In this document: positions 42,272 to 51,276 of the stretch, piece by piece
How the letters are laid out: each line of letters begins with the position of its first letter
Numbering within the stretch: position 1 is the stretch's first letter
Assembly: GCF_024586915.1 (NCBI RefSeq)
Contig: NZ_JANBVS010000025.1
Span: forward strand, 1-64,000
DNA length: 64,000 nucleotides
Reading direction: 5' to 3'
Source of the DNA: Bradyrhizobium sp. SRS-191
GTDB taxonomy: Bacteria; Pseudomonadota; Alphaproteobacteria; Rhizobiales; Xanthobacteraceae
The notes under the pieces: model-generated
Told to the model about the DNA's origin: nothing
Seen by the model: the letters and a program-made list of their open reading frames with translations, nothing else
Database searches by the model: none
Made by a program: the position numbers and the translations under genes

Positions 42272-43711
42272 ATGTACGATCGTGAGAAGAATCTCTTTGC
42301 GTCCTATGCCGGCAAGCGCATCAGCCGGCGTGATCTGCTCGACGGCGCCGCCAAGCTCGGCATCGCCGGCGCCGCAGCCAATGCCGGCTTTGCCTCCGCG
42401 ATGTCGCAGGCGATGGCCGCGGATTTCAACTGGAAGGCCCAGAGCGGCAAGACCGTCAAGCTGCTGCTCAACAAGCATCCTTACGTCGACGCCATGATCG
42501 GCGACATCGAGGCGTTCAAGAGCCTGACCGGCATGAACGTCACCTACGACATCTTTCCGGAGGATGTGTATTTCGACAAGGTGACCGCGGCGCTGTCGTC
42601 GAAGTCCGACCAGTACGACGCCTTCATGACCGGCGCCTACATGACCTGGACCTACGGCCCGGCCGGCTGGATCGAGGACCTCAACACCTACATCAAGGAT
42701 CCGGCCAAGACCAATCCGTCGTTCGCCTGGGACGACGTGTTGCCGGGCCTGCGCTCCTCGACCGCCTGGGACGGCGTCGCCGGCTCGGAGCTCGGCTCGG
42801 GCAAAGCCAAGCAATGGTGCATCCCGTGGGGCTACGAGCTCAACAACGTCACCTACAACCGCAACATCTTCAACAAGGTCGGCGTCAAGCCGCCGACCAA
42901 TCTCGATGATATGCTCGAGGTCGCGGCCAAGATCACCAAGGACGCCGGCGGTCCCTACGGCGTCGGCGTGCGCGGCTCGCGTTCCTGGGCAACCATCCAT
43001 CCAGGCTTCCTGTCGGCCTATGCGAATTTCGGCCAGAAGGACTTCGTGATGGAGGGCGGCAAGCTCAAGGCCGCGATGAACACCAAGGCCTCGAAGGACT
43101 TCCACGAGAAGTGGGTGAAGATGATCCAGGGCTCGGGCCCGAAGAACTGGTCGACCTACACCTGGTACCAGGTCGGCACCGATCTCGGCGCCGGCGCCTC
43201 CGGCATGATCTTCGACGCCGACATTCTCGGCTACTTCATGAACGGCGGCGAGAACAAGGAGCGCGGCAATCTCGGCTACGCGCCGTTCGCGGCCAATCCG
43301 GCCGCCAAGGCGCCGACGCCGAACGTCTGGATCTGGTCGCTGGCGATGTCGAGCTTCTCCAAGCAGAAGGACGCGGCGTGGCTGTTCATGCAGTGGGCGG
43401 CGTCGGTCGAGCACGACCTGTTCGGCGCGCGCAAGATGGACTTCGTCAATCCGGTCCGCACCTCCGTGTGGAAGGACAGCGAATTCCGCGACCGCATCGC
43501 CAAGTCGTATCCGGGCTATCTCGAGCAGCATGACCTCTCGGCGCCCGGCGCGAAGATCTACTTCACGGCACAGCCGCTGTTCTTCGATCTCACCACGGAG
43601 TGGGCGGCCTCGCTGCAGAAGATGGTGGCCAAGGAGATCACCGTTGACGAGGGCCTCGACAAGCTTGCCGAGAGCATCAACCGTCAGCTGAAGCAGGCCG
43701 GCCTCGGCTGA
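42272..43711 (+). CDS. Sugar ABC transporter substrate-binding protein (Tat-type signal)
   Basis: 479 residues. Signal region contains SRRDLLDGAA, a twin-arginine-like motif, before an Ala-rich hydrophobic stretch ending near MSQAMA (about residue 50). The body is of the family 1 extracellular solute-binding type (VKLLLNKHPYVDAMI, FKSLTGMNVTYDIFPEDVYFD). GGGAGGG precedes the ATG. It delivers the substrate, probably a polyol given the enzymes downstream, to the two permeases. First gene of a nine-gene transport and catabolism operon. Confidence 0.9.
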   Translation: MYDREKNLFASYAGKRISRRDLLDGAAKLGIAGAAANAGFASAMSQAMAADFNWKAQSGKTVKLLLNKHPYVDAMIGDIEAFKSLTGMNVTYDIFPEDVYFDKVTAALSSKSDQYDAFMTGAYMTWTYGPAGWIEDLNTYIKDPAKTNPSFAWDDVLPGLRSSTAWDGVAGSELGSGKAKQWCIPWGYELNNVTYNRNIFNKVGVKPPTNLDDMLEVAAKITKDAGGPYGVGVRGSRSWATIHPGFLSAYANFGQKDFVMEGGKLKAAMNTKASKDFHEKWVKMIQGSGPKNWSTYTWYQVGTDLGAGASGMIFDADILGYFMNGGENKERGNLGYAPFAANPAAKAPTPNVWIWSLAMSSFSKQKDAAWLFMQWAASVEHDLFGARKMDFVNPVRTSVWKDSEFRDRIAKSYPGYLEQHDLSAPGAKIYFTAQPLFFDLTTEWAASLQKMVAKEITVDEGLDKLAESINRQLKQAGLG

Positions 43712-43743
43712 GGCTGCGCCCGGCACCTCCTTGGACCGCCCGT

Positions 43744-43776
43744 CGGTCCGGACGCTCCCCACAAGCGTCCGGACCG
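43744..43776 (+). other. Strong intercistronic stem-loop after the binding-protein gene
   Basis: Arms 43744-43756 and 43764-43776 pair perfectly over 13 bases (core GGTCCGGACGCT with AGCGTCCGGACC) around a 7-base loop. No T-run follows, so it is more likely an mRNA-stabilising or attenuating hairpin between binding protein and permease genes than a full terminator. Confidence 0.65.
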
Positions 43777-43815
43777 GCCCCATCTTCTTCCCGCGATGAT
43801 GTGATCACGCCTGTC

Positions 43816-44748
43816 ATGAGCATGGCCCAACTTGTCGAGACCGAGGCGGCGCCGCGCCGCGCGAAACGCTGGAGCGGGCGGCTGCTGCCGTATCTCCTGA
43901 GCCTGCCGGCGCTGCTGGTCTGCATCGCCATCCTGGTGCCGTTCGTCACCGCCGCGGTGTATTCGCTGCAACGCTACCGGCTCAATCTGCCGTATCTGCG
44001 CGGCTTCATCGGCGTCGACAACTACATCGATTTCCTGTCCGATCCGGCGTTCTGGAACACGCTGCGCATCTCGCTGGTCTACACCGCCGTGACGGTGATC
44101 GCCGAATTGCTGCTCGGTCTGGGCATCGCGCTGCTGCTGCGGCGGCCGACGCGTTTCCACAACGCGGTCTCGATCATGCTGCTGCTGCCGCTGATGACGG
44201 CGCCGGCGATCGCCGCGCTGATGTGGAAGCTGATGACCAATCCGAGCTTCGGCATCCTGTCCTATCTGGTGGGCCTGCTCGGTGCGCCCGATTTCAAATG
44301 GGCCTCCGATCCCTCGACCGCGCTGTTCACGGTCGTGCTGGTCGACGTCTGGGTCTACACGCCCTTCATCATGATCCTGCTGCTGGCCGGCCTGCGCTCG
44401 CTGCCGCGGCAGCCGTTCGAGGCGGCCGCGCTCGACGGCGTGCCGGCAAGCTTCGTGTTCTTCCGCATCACCTTGCCGATGCTCGCGCCCTACATCATCA
44501 CGGCCTCGCTGTTCCGGCTGCTCGACTCGATCCAGCAGTTCGACATCGTCTATGCGATGACGCAAGGCGGGCCCGGTGACCGGCTGATGGTGTTCCAGGT
44601 TCAGGCCTATCTCGAATTCTTCCAGTACACCAATGTCGGACGCTCGGCGGCGTTGCTGATGATCCTCTGGCTGATCACCAACATCCTGTCGAACATCTTC
44701 ATCAAGAACTGGCTGCGGCTGCGCGAACGCGCCCACGGTCACGCCTGA
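43816..44748 (+). CDS. Sugar ABC transporter permease (first)
   Basis: 310 residues from the ATG at 43816 (GTG at 43801 also possible; neither has a clear ribosome site, suggesting coupling to the upstream gene). Six membrane segments and the EAA-type loop EAAALDGVPASFVFFRITLP that contacts the ATPase identify a MalF/UgpA-type permease. Pairs with the next gene to form the channel. Confidence 0.9.
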   Translation: MSMAQLVETEAAPRRAKRWSGRLLPYLLSLPALLVCIAILVPFVTAAVYSLQRYRLNLPYLRGFIGVDNYIDFLSDPAFWNTLRISLVYTAVTVIAELLLGLGIALLLRRPTRFHNAVSIMLLLPLMTAPAIAALMWKLMTNPSFGILSYLVGLLGAPDFKWASDPSTALFTVVLVDVWVYTPFIMILLLAGLRSLPRQPFEAAALDGVPASFVFFRITLPMLAPYIITASLFRLLDSIQQFDIVYAMTQGGPGDRLMVFQVQAYLEFFQYTNVGRSAALLMILWLITNILSNIFIKNWLRLRERAHGHA

Positions 44749-44759
44749 GGAGAGAGGTC

Positions 44760-45617
44760 ATGGATCACTCCAGTCCGGCTGGACGCATCTTCCGCGGCAT
44801 CGCGCTGGCGCTGGTGCTCGTGTTCTTCATGTTCCCGATCGTCTGGATCCTCCTGATGTCGTTCCAGACCAACGAGCAGATCCTGCGCATCCCGCCGCGC
44901 ATCCTGTTCGAGCCGACGCTCGCCAATTACGAGGCGCTGATTTCCGGCCAGCTCAAGACCGCCGCCGGCAATCTGCAGATCTCGTTCATGCGCAACCTGA
45001 TGAACAGCTTCCTGCTGTCGAGCGCCTCCGTCATCCTGGCGCTACTGCTCGGCGTGCCCGCAGCCTATGCCTTCGCGCGGTTCAAGTTCCGGCTCGGCGA
45101 GACCATCGCGTTCACACTGCTGTCGTTCCGCTTCGCGCCGCCGCTTCTGGTACTGTTGCCGCTGTCGCTGTACTACCAGCAGCTCGGCCTCAACGACACT
45201 TACTTCGGCATCGTCTGGGTGTATCAGCTGATCGCGCTGCCGCTGATCCTGTGGATCGTGCGCGGCTATTTCGAGGACATCAGCCCGGATATCGAGCACG
45301 CCTATCGGCTCGCGGGGCATTCCTGGCGCGAGGCCTTCACGCGCATCGCCGTGCCGCTCGCCGGTCCCGGCATTGCGGCGGCAGGCCTGTTGTCCTTCAT
45401 CTTCTGCTGGAACAATTTCGTCTTCGCGCTGATCCTGGCCTCCGCCGACAAGCAGCCGGTAACGGTCGGCGCGCTCGCCTTCGTAACCGCGTCGGGCATC
45501 CAATACGGCCAGATCGCTGCGGCCATCGTGCTCTCGGTGACGCCGACCTTACTGCTGGCGCTCTATGCGCAGCGCTATCTGGTCGAAGGTCTCTCGCTCG
45601 GTGCAGTCAAGGGTTGA
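44760..45617 (+). CDS. Sugar ABC transporter permease (second)
   Basis: 285 residues, six membrane segments, MalG/UgpE type. The coupling loop reads IEHAYRLAGHSWREAFTRIAVPLAGPG, where the usual EAA motif is relaxed. Preceded by GAGGAGAG; 11 bases after the first permease and three bases before the first ATPase. Confidence 0.92.
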   Translation: MDHSSPAGRIFRGIALALVLVFFMFPIVWILLMSFQTNEQILRIPPRILFEPTLANYEALISGQLKTAAGNLQISFMRNLMNSFLLSSASVILALLLGVPAAYAFARFKFRLGETIAFTLLSFRFAPPLLVLLPLSLYYQQLGLNDTYFGIVWVYQLIALPLILWIVRGYFEDISPDIEHAYRLAGHSWREAFTRIAVPLAGPGIAAAGLLSFIFCWNNFVFALILASADKQPVTVGALAFVTASGIQYGQIAAAIVLSVTPTLLLALYAQRYLVEGLSLGAVKG

Positions 45618-45620
45618 AGC

Positions 45621-46724
45621 ATGGCGCGTCTCGAACTCAAATCCGTCGACAAGAGCTTCGGCGCCGCGAGCTGCGCCAAAGGTGTGTCGCTTGCGGTCGA
45701 GCCCGGCGAGATCGTTGCGGTGTTCGGTCCGTCGGGCAGCGGCAAGACCGTGCTGCTGCGGATGATCGCCGGCATGTTCGAGCCTGATGCGGGCGACATC
45801 CTGGTCGGCGGGCGCTCGATCGTCGATGCGCCGCCGGAGCAGCGCGGCATCGGCATGGCGTTCCAGAACTTTGCGCTGTTCCCGCACATGACCGCGCGCG
45901 ACAACATCGCCAGCGGCCTGCGTGCGCGCGGCGCCGCCGACGTCACGGCGAAGGTGGCGGCGATGAGCCGGCTGCTGAAGATCGAGCACGTGCTCGGCCA
46001 CAAGCCCCGCGAATTGTCCAATGGCCAGAAGCAGCGCACTGCGCTCGCGCGCGCGCTGATCGGCAATCCCGAAGTGCTGCTGCTCGACGATCCCCTGCGC
46101 AACGTCGACGCCAAGCTGCGCTACGAGATGCGGCTGGAACTGCCGACCTTGCTGAGGCGTGGTTCGGCGGCGGTGCTGTATGTAACGCAGGACTATCGCG
46201 AGGCGATGGCGATCGCCGATCGCATCGCCGTGCTGATCAACGGGCGCCTGGTGCAGGTGGCCCGCCCGGAGGAGATCTATGCGCGGCCGGCCTCAGTCGC
46301 CGTGGCCAGGCTGTTCGGCGATCCCAGCATCAATCTCTCCGAAGTCACGCCGACGGTCGGGCAGGGCGGCTTGATCGCCACAGTCGCCGGCACGCAGGTC
46401 CGGCTCGATGCTGACGAGCTGCCGTCCGGTGCGCGCGGGCGCTGCTGGCTCGGCGTACGTCCCGATGATGTCTTGGTGACGCGCCATGGCGGCGAGGACG
46501 CGATCCCCGCGCGGATCGTCGCGGTGACACCTCTCCATGAGCGCGCCGTGGTGCTGCTGCGCTTCGCCGACGGTGGCGAATGGCTGGCGGCTCTGGCTCC
46601 GGAGGCGCTGGGTGCGGGGGCCGACGAGGACGTGTTCGTGCGGTTCGCGCCCGATGCGGCGCTGCTGTTCGACCATGCCAGCGGCGAGCGTATCGGGCTG
46701 CCGTCGCGGCGGCAGGCGGCGTGA
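45621..46724 (+). CDS. ABC transporter ATPase with degenerate catalytic residues
   Basis: 367-residue MalK/UgpC-like ATPase with C-terminal OB-type regulatory domain (from about residue 240). Walker A GPSGSGKT is intact, Q-loop Gln present (AFQNFALFP). The signature is LSNGQ instead of LSGGQ, Walker B ends DDP instead of DEP (no catalytic Glu), and the switch His is Gln (VTQDYREAM). It therefore probably forms a weakly hydrolysing site and works as a heterodimer with the next gene product, an arrangement like the paired ATPases of rhizobial glycerol transporters. Family known, asymmetry seen in sequence. Confidence 0.9.
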   Translation: MARLELKSVDKSFGAASCAKGVSLAVEPGEIVAVFGPSGSGKTVLLRMIAGMFEPDAGDILVGGRSIVDAPPEQRGIGMAFQNFALFPHMTARDNIASGLRARGAADVTAKVAAMSRLLKIEHVLGHKPRELSNGQKQRTALARALIGNPEVLLLDDPLRNVDAKLRYEMRLELPTLLRRGSAAVLYVTQDYREAMAIADRIAVLINGRLVQVARPEEIYARPASVAVARLFGDPSINLSEVTPTVGQGGLIATVAGTQVRLDADELPSGARGRCWLGVRPDDVLVTRHGGEDAIPARIVAVTPLHERAVVLLRFADGGEWLAALAPEALGAGADEDVFVRFAPDAALLFDHASGERIGLPSRRQAA

Positions 46725-46733
46725 GGATCTGAT

Positions 46734-47849
46734 ATGGGCATGCTCGAAATCCGCAACGTCGACAAGGTCTATCACACCAGGGGCAAGCCGGACGTCCATG
46801 CCGTGCGCGCGCTCGACATGGACATCAGGTCGGGCGAGATCGTTGCGCTGCTCGGCTCCTCCGGTTGCGGCAAGACCTCGACCTTGCGCATGATCGCCGG
46901 GTTCGAAAGCGTGAGCTCGGGCTCGATCGCGCTGGCGCAGCGTCCCATTCATGATCTGCCGCCGGCCAAGCGCAGGGTGGCGATGGCGTTCGAGGGCTAT
47001 TCGCTGTATCCGCCGCTGACCGTGCGCGAGAACATCGCCTTCGCGCTGAAGGCGCAGCAGCTGTCGCGGGCCGAGATCGCGCGGCGCGTCGACGACATCG
47101 CGCGTCTGGTCGAGATCGAGGATATCCTCGATCATCATCCGCGCGCGCTCTCCGGCGGCCAGCAGCAGCGCGTCTCGCTGGCGCGTGCGCTGGTGCGCGA
47201 CGCCGATCTCTATCTGCTCGACGAGCCGATGGGGCAATTGGAGCCGCAGCTCCGCGCGGTGCTGCGCGGGCGCATCAAGGGCCTGCTCGCCGAACGCGGC
47301 ATGACCGCGATCTTCGTCACCCATGACCAGACCGAGGCCAGCGCGCTCGCCGACCGCATCGCCGTCATGGAGGACGGCGTATTGCAGCAATTCGCGAGCG
47401 AGCGAGAGCTGAAGAACCGTCCGGCCAATCTGTTCGTCGCGAGCTTCATCGGTGAGCCGCCGATGAATCTGCTGGAGACGGCGGTGGCGGAGGAGGACGG
47501 CGGCTTTCGCCTTACCGCGGGCTCCGACGTCTCCTTCCACATTTCCCGGCAGACGCTGGATGTGTCGGCGCAGCAGGCGCTGGTGCAGACCGATCGCATC
47601 AAGGTCGGCATCCGGCCGCAGCGGATCGCGATCGGCAGCGGCGAAGCGCGGCTGCGCGTCGTCTCCAACCAGTGGCTCGGCGATCAGGCGCATATTGCAG
47701 GCGAGTGCGCTGGTCATCTGCTGGTCGCCGTCACCTCCAGCAAGGTCGCCGCGCGACCGGGCGATGTCGTTCCGTGCGCGCTGGAGTCGCGTCACCTCCA
47801 TATCTTCGGGACCGACGGCGTCTGCGTTCGTCATGCGGAGGCCCGCTGA
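46734..47849 (+). CDS. ABC transporter ATPase (catalytic partner)
   Basis: 371 residues, MalK-like. Walker A GSSGCGKT, signature LSGGQ, Walker B with DEP and the switch His (VTHDQTEA) are all present, but the Q-loop Gln is Glu (AMAFEGYSLYP) and the D-loop reads GQLEPQL. C-terminal regulatory domain from about residue 245. GAGGA precedes the start, nine bases after the first ATPase. Together with that partner it forms an unequal nucleotide-binding pair. Confidence 0.91.
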   Translation: MGMLEIRNVDKVYHTRGKPDVHAVRALDMDIRSGEIVALLGSSGCGKTSTLRMIAGFESVSSGSIALAQRPIHDLPPAKRRVAMAFEGYSLYPPLTVRENIAFALKAQQLSRAEIARRVDDIARLVEIEDILDHHPRALSGGQQQRVSLARALVRDADLYLLDEPMGQLEPQLRAVLRGRIKGLLAERGMTAIFVTHDQTEASALADRIAVMEDGVLQQFASERELKNRPANLFVASFIGEPPMNLLETAVAEEDGGFRLTAGSDVSFHISRQTLDVSAQQALVQTDRIKVGIRPQRIAIGSGEARLRVVSNQWLGDQAHIAGECAGHLLVAVTSSKVAARPGDVVPCALESRHLHIFGTDGVCVRHAEAR

Positions 47850-47852
47850 GCG

Positions 47853-49433
47853 ATGGCGTCATCCGCGACCCGCGACGTGATCATCGGCATCGACGCCGGC
47901 ACCTCGGTGATCAAGGCGGTCGCGTTCGCGCGGGACGGTCGCCAGCTTGGCGACTTCGCAATTCCCAACAGCTACACGACCCTGCCGGGCGGTCGCGTCG
48001 AGCAGGACATGGATCGGACCTGGAGCGATACGGTGGCCGCCCTGCGCGGGCTCGGCGCTGCGCTGCCTGATTTGGCGGCCCGCGTCGCGGCGATCGCGGT
48101 GACCGGGCAGGGCGACGGCACCTGGCTGATCGATGCCGACGGCGAGCCCGTCGCGCCCGCTCTGTTGTGGCTCGACTCGCGCGCGGCCGGCTTCGTCGAG
48201 TCGTTCCGATCGGGCGAGCGCAACGCGGCGCATTATCGGCGCACGGGATCGGGACTCAACGCCTGCCAGCAGGGGCCGCAGCTCGCCTGGCTGCAGGCGC
48301 ACGCGGCCGCGATCCTGGATCGCGCCAGCACGGTGTTCCACTGCAAGGACTGGCTCTACTTCCAGCTCACCGGCGCCCGCGCCACCGATCCGTCGGAGGC
48401 GGCGTTCTCCTGCGGCGATTTCCGCAATCGCTGCTTTGACGGCGAAGCCGCTGATCTGATCGGTATCAGCGACTCCGCGCGGCTGTTTCCCGACGTGGTC
48501 GACGGGGTCGTCGCGACGCATCCGCTGTCGGAGATGGCTGCGGCGGAGACCGGCTTGCCCGCGGGCGTGCCTGTGTCGCTCGGCTATGTCGACGTCATCT
48601 GCAACGCGCTCGGCGGCGGGCTCTATGATCCGAGTCCGGATGTCGGCTGCACCATCATCGGCTCGACCGGCATGCACATGCGGCTGGCGCGCACGGCCGA
48701 TGCGGTCAAGCTGAATGCGGAGGCGACCGGCTATACGATGCCGTTTCCGGTGCCCGGGCACTACGCGCAGATGCAGTCGACGATGGCCGCGACCTTGAAC
48801 ATCGACTGGCTGCTCGATGTCGCCCGCGGCGTGCTCGCGATGGAGGGTATCGCGCGCTCGCGCAACGACCTTATCAGGCGGCTCGATGAGCGCGTGCTCG
48901 CTGCGAAAGCAGGCGAGCTGCTGTACCATCCGTTCATTTCGGAGGCGGGCGAACGCGGCCCGTTCGTGTCGCATGAGGCGTCCGCGCAGCTGATCGGGTT
49001 GCGCACGCGTCACGGCTACTGGGATCTGATGCGGGCGGTGATGGAGGGGCTGGCCTTTGCCGCACGCGACTGCTACGCGGCGATGGGATCGCTCCCGGCC
49101 GAGATCCGTCTGACCGGTGGCGCTGCGCGCAGCCGTGCGCTCGGCGCCATTCTTGGTGCGGCGCTCGGCAGCACGATCAGGGTCTGCCGCCGCGAGGAGG
49201 CCGGCGCATCGGGCGCGGCCATGATCGCAGCGGTCGCGACCGGACTTTATTCGAACATGATGGACTGCGCGGAGGAGTGGGTGAGGCCCTATTTGGACGA
49301 GCCGCAAGCGCCGGATATGGCGCTGGCCGAACGCTATGAGCAGTTATTTCCGGCCTATGTCGATGCGCGCCTCGCGGCGCGGCCGGTGTGGAAGCAGCTC
49401 GCTGCGCAGCGGACGGGGGCCAATCATGTCTAG
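47853..49433 (+). CDS. FGGY-family kinase, erythritol-kinase-like (EryA type)
   Basis: 526 residues, full FGGY length. N-terminal GIDAGTSVIKAVAF, the catalytic TGQGDGTWLID, GLNACQQGPQLAWL, HCKDWLYFQLTG, IGSTGMHMR and YHPFISEAGERGPFV closely match what I remember of erythritol kinase EryA from Brucella and Sinorhizobium, more than glycerol or xylulose kinases. It would phosphorylate the imported polyol. GGAGG precedes the start three bases after the second ATPase, and the last eight bases overlap the dehydrogenase gene. Substrate (erythritol, threitol or a pentitol) not provable from sequence. Confidence 0.87.
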   Translation: MASSATRDVIIGIDAGTSVIKAVAFARDGRQLGDFAIPNSYTTLPGGRVEQDMDRTWSDTVAALRGLGAALPDLAARVAAIAVTGQGDGTWLIDADGEPVAPALLWLDSRAAGFVESFRSGERNAAHYRRTGSGLNACQQGPQLAWLQAHAAAILDRASTVFHCKDWLYFQLTGARATDPSEAAFSCGDFRNRCFDGEAADLIGISDSARLFPDVVDGVVATHPLSEMAAAETGLPAGVPVSLGYVDVICNALGGGLYDPSPDVGCTIIGSTGMHMRLARTADAVKLNAEATGYTMPFPVPGHYAQMQSTMAATLNIDWLLDVARGVLAMEGIARSRNDLIRRLDERVLAAKAGELLYHPFISEAGERGPFVSHEASAQLIGLRTRHGYWDLMRAVMEGLAFAARDCYAAMGSLPAEIRLTGGAARSRALGAILGAALGSTIRVCRREEAGASGAAMIAAVATGLYSNMMDCAEEWVRPYLDEPQAPDMALAERYEQLFPAYVDARLAARPVWKQLAAQRTGANHV

Positions 49434-50466
49434 GTCCATCGCCATCATCGGCGACCGCTTCATGCTGCCGTCGGTGTTCGCCGAGCGCATCACCGCGACC
49501 TGCGGCGACAGTCTCGACATCCGCACGCTCGAGCAGCCCTGGCCGGACGAGCCGATGGAGCACGGCTATGCCGGCTCCAAGCTCGATGGCCTCAAGGAGT
49601 TCATGGGAGATCCCGATGAGCTCGCCGCGTTCATCGGCGAAGCGCCGCTGCTGGTGACGCATCTCGCGCCGATCTCACGGGCGATGCTGCAGCGGCTGCC
49701 CCGTCTGAAATTCATCGCGGTGTCGCGCGGCGGCCCGGTCAATGTCGACATGCAGGCGGCGCGCGATCACGGCGTGCTCGTGGTCAATACGCCCGGACGC
49801 AACGCCAGCGCCGTGGCCGAATTCACCATCGGCGCCATGCTCGCGGAGACGCGGTTGATCCGCAGCGGCCACGAGTCGTTGCGCGGCGGCGACTGGCGCG
49901 GCGATCTCTACCGCGCCGACCGGACCGGCCGCGAGCTTGGTGAGATGACCGTCGGCATCGTCGGCTATGGTGCGATCGGCACCCGCGTGGTGAAGCTTCT
50001 GAAAGCGTTCGGCTGCAAGATCCTGGTCACGGACCCTTACGTGCAGCTTAGCGCCCAGGATCGCAACGACGGCGTCGAGCACGTCGCGCTCGGCGAGCTG
50101 CTGGCGCGGGCCGATGTGATCAGCCTGCATGCCCGCGTGACCGCAGAGACCACCGGCTTCATCGATCGCGACGCGCTGGCAAAGATCAAGCCGGGCGCGA
50201 TCCTGATCAACACGGCCCGCGGCCCGCTGGTCGACTACCAGGCGCTCTATGACGCGCTCAGCTCGCAGCGGCTGGCCGGTGCGATGCTCGACACCTTCGC
50301 CGTCGAGCCGGTGCCGCCGGACTGGCCGCTGCTGCAGCTCCCCAATGTCACGCTGACGCCGCACATCGCCGGCGCCTCCGTACGCACCGTCACCTTTGCC
50401 GCCGACCAGGCGGCCGAAGAGGTTCGCCGCTATCTCGCCGGCGAGCCGCCGCTCAATCCCTGCTGA
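49426..50466 (+). CDS. D-isomer-specific 2-hydroxyacid dehydrogenase
   Basis: 346 residues from the ATG at 49426, which overlaps the kinase stop. NAD site GIVGYGAIGTRVV, and the catalytic triad Arg (INTARGPLVD), Glu (DTFAVEPV) and His (LTPHIAGAS) are all visible. Such enzymes reduce glyoxylate, hydroxypyruvate or phosphorylated 2-keto acids. In this operon it may process the short product released by the aldolase, or oxidise a sugar acid; inference only. Confidence 0.9.
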   Translation: MSRSIAIIGDRFMLPSVFAERITATCGDSLDIRTLEQPWPDEPMEHGYAGSKLDGLKEFMGDPDELAAFIGEAPLLVTHLAPISRAMLQRLPRLKFIAVSRGGPVNVDMQAARDHGVLVVNTPGRNASAVAEFTIGAMLAETRLIRSGHESLRGGDWRGDLYRADRTGRELGEMTVGIVGYGAIGTRVVKLLKAFGCKILVTDPYVQLSAQDRNDGVEHVALGELLARADVISLHARVTAETTGFIDRDALAKIKPGAILINTARGPLVDYQALYDALSSQRLAGAMLDTFAVEPVPPDWPLLQLPNVTLTPHIAGASVRTVTFAADQAAEEVRRYLAGEPPLNPC

Positions 50467-50481
50467 CGAAAGGTTTTTGCA

Positions 50482-51276
50482 ATGAATCGCGAGGAACGAC
50501 TGATCCGCGAGAACATCATCGCCAAGTGCCGGTGGATGAATGCGTCGGGTCTGAACCAGGGCACATCGGGCAACATCTCCGCCCGCTACAAGGACCGTAT
50601 GCTGATCACGCCGTCGGCGACGCCCTACGACTCGATGAAGCCGGAGATGATCGCCTCGATGCCGCTCGAGGGCGAGTACGGCTCCTGGGACGGACCGCTC
50701 AAGCCGTCGACCGAATGGCGCTTTCATCTGGACATCATGCGCGGACGGCCGGATGTCGGCGGCGTCGTGCACACGCATTCGACCTACGCTACGGTGCTCG
50801 CGATCGCGCGCAAGTCGATCCCGGCCTGCCACTACATGATGGCCGCGTTCGGCGGCATGGACATTCGCTGCGCCGGCTATGCACGGTTCGGCACGGCTGA
50901 GTTGTCCGAGCTTGCGCTTGAGGCGCTGGAGGGACGCAACGGCTGCCTGCTGGCCAATCACGGCATGATCGCGGTGGGCGCCAATCTCGACAAGGCGATG
51001 TGGCTGGCGGTCGAGCTCGAGACGATCGCGAAGCAATATTATCTGTCGCTCGCGCTCGGCCAGCCGCACATCCTGGGTGACGCCGAGATCGCCGAGACGG
51101 CGCAGGGGTTCTCGACCTACGGTCTTCAGGACCCCAAGACACAGACGAAGGCCAAGTCGAATGCCAAGTCGGCGAAGCCGGCCAAGAAGGTTGCAAAGAC
51201 GCCGGCCAAGGCCACCAGGACGCGCGCAGCAGCCGCCGGCCGCAAGCTTGAGACGAAGCACAGCAGCAAGCGATGA
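50482..51276 (+). CDS. Class II aldolase with Lys/Ala-rich tail (second aldolase)
   Basis: 264 residues. Residues 1-215 are a complete L-fuculose-phosphate-type aldolase: LNQGTSGNISAR, catalytic-type Glu78 (STEWRFH), zinc ligands His97 and His99 (VVHTHST) and His160 (LANHGM). Residues about 217-264 are an added basic tail rich in Lys and Ala (about 12 Lys and 4 Arg in 48 residues, with AKSAKPAKKVAKTPAKATRT), resembling histone-H1-like tails of bacterial proteins. The stop codon overlaps the next start (ATGA). Would split the ketose phosphate formed by the kinase and dehydrogenase into DHAP plus an aldehyde. Confidence 0.88.
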   Translation: MNREERLIRENIIAKCRWMNASGLNQGTSGNISARYKDRMLITPSATPYDSMKPEMIASMPLEGEYGSWDGPLKPSTEWRFHLDIMRGRPDVGGVVHTHSTYATVLAIARKSIPACHYMMAAFGGMDIRCAGYARFGTAELSELALEALEGRNGCLLANHGMIAVGANLDKAMWLAVELETIAKQYYLSLALGQPHILGDAEIAETAQGFSTYGLQDPKTQTKAKSNAKSAKPAKKVAKTPAKATRTRAAAAGRKLETKHSSKR

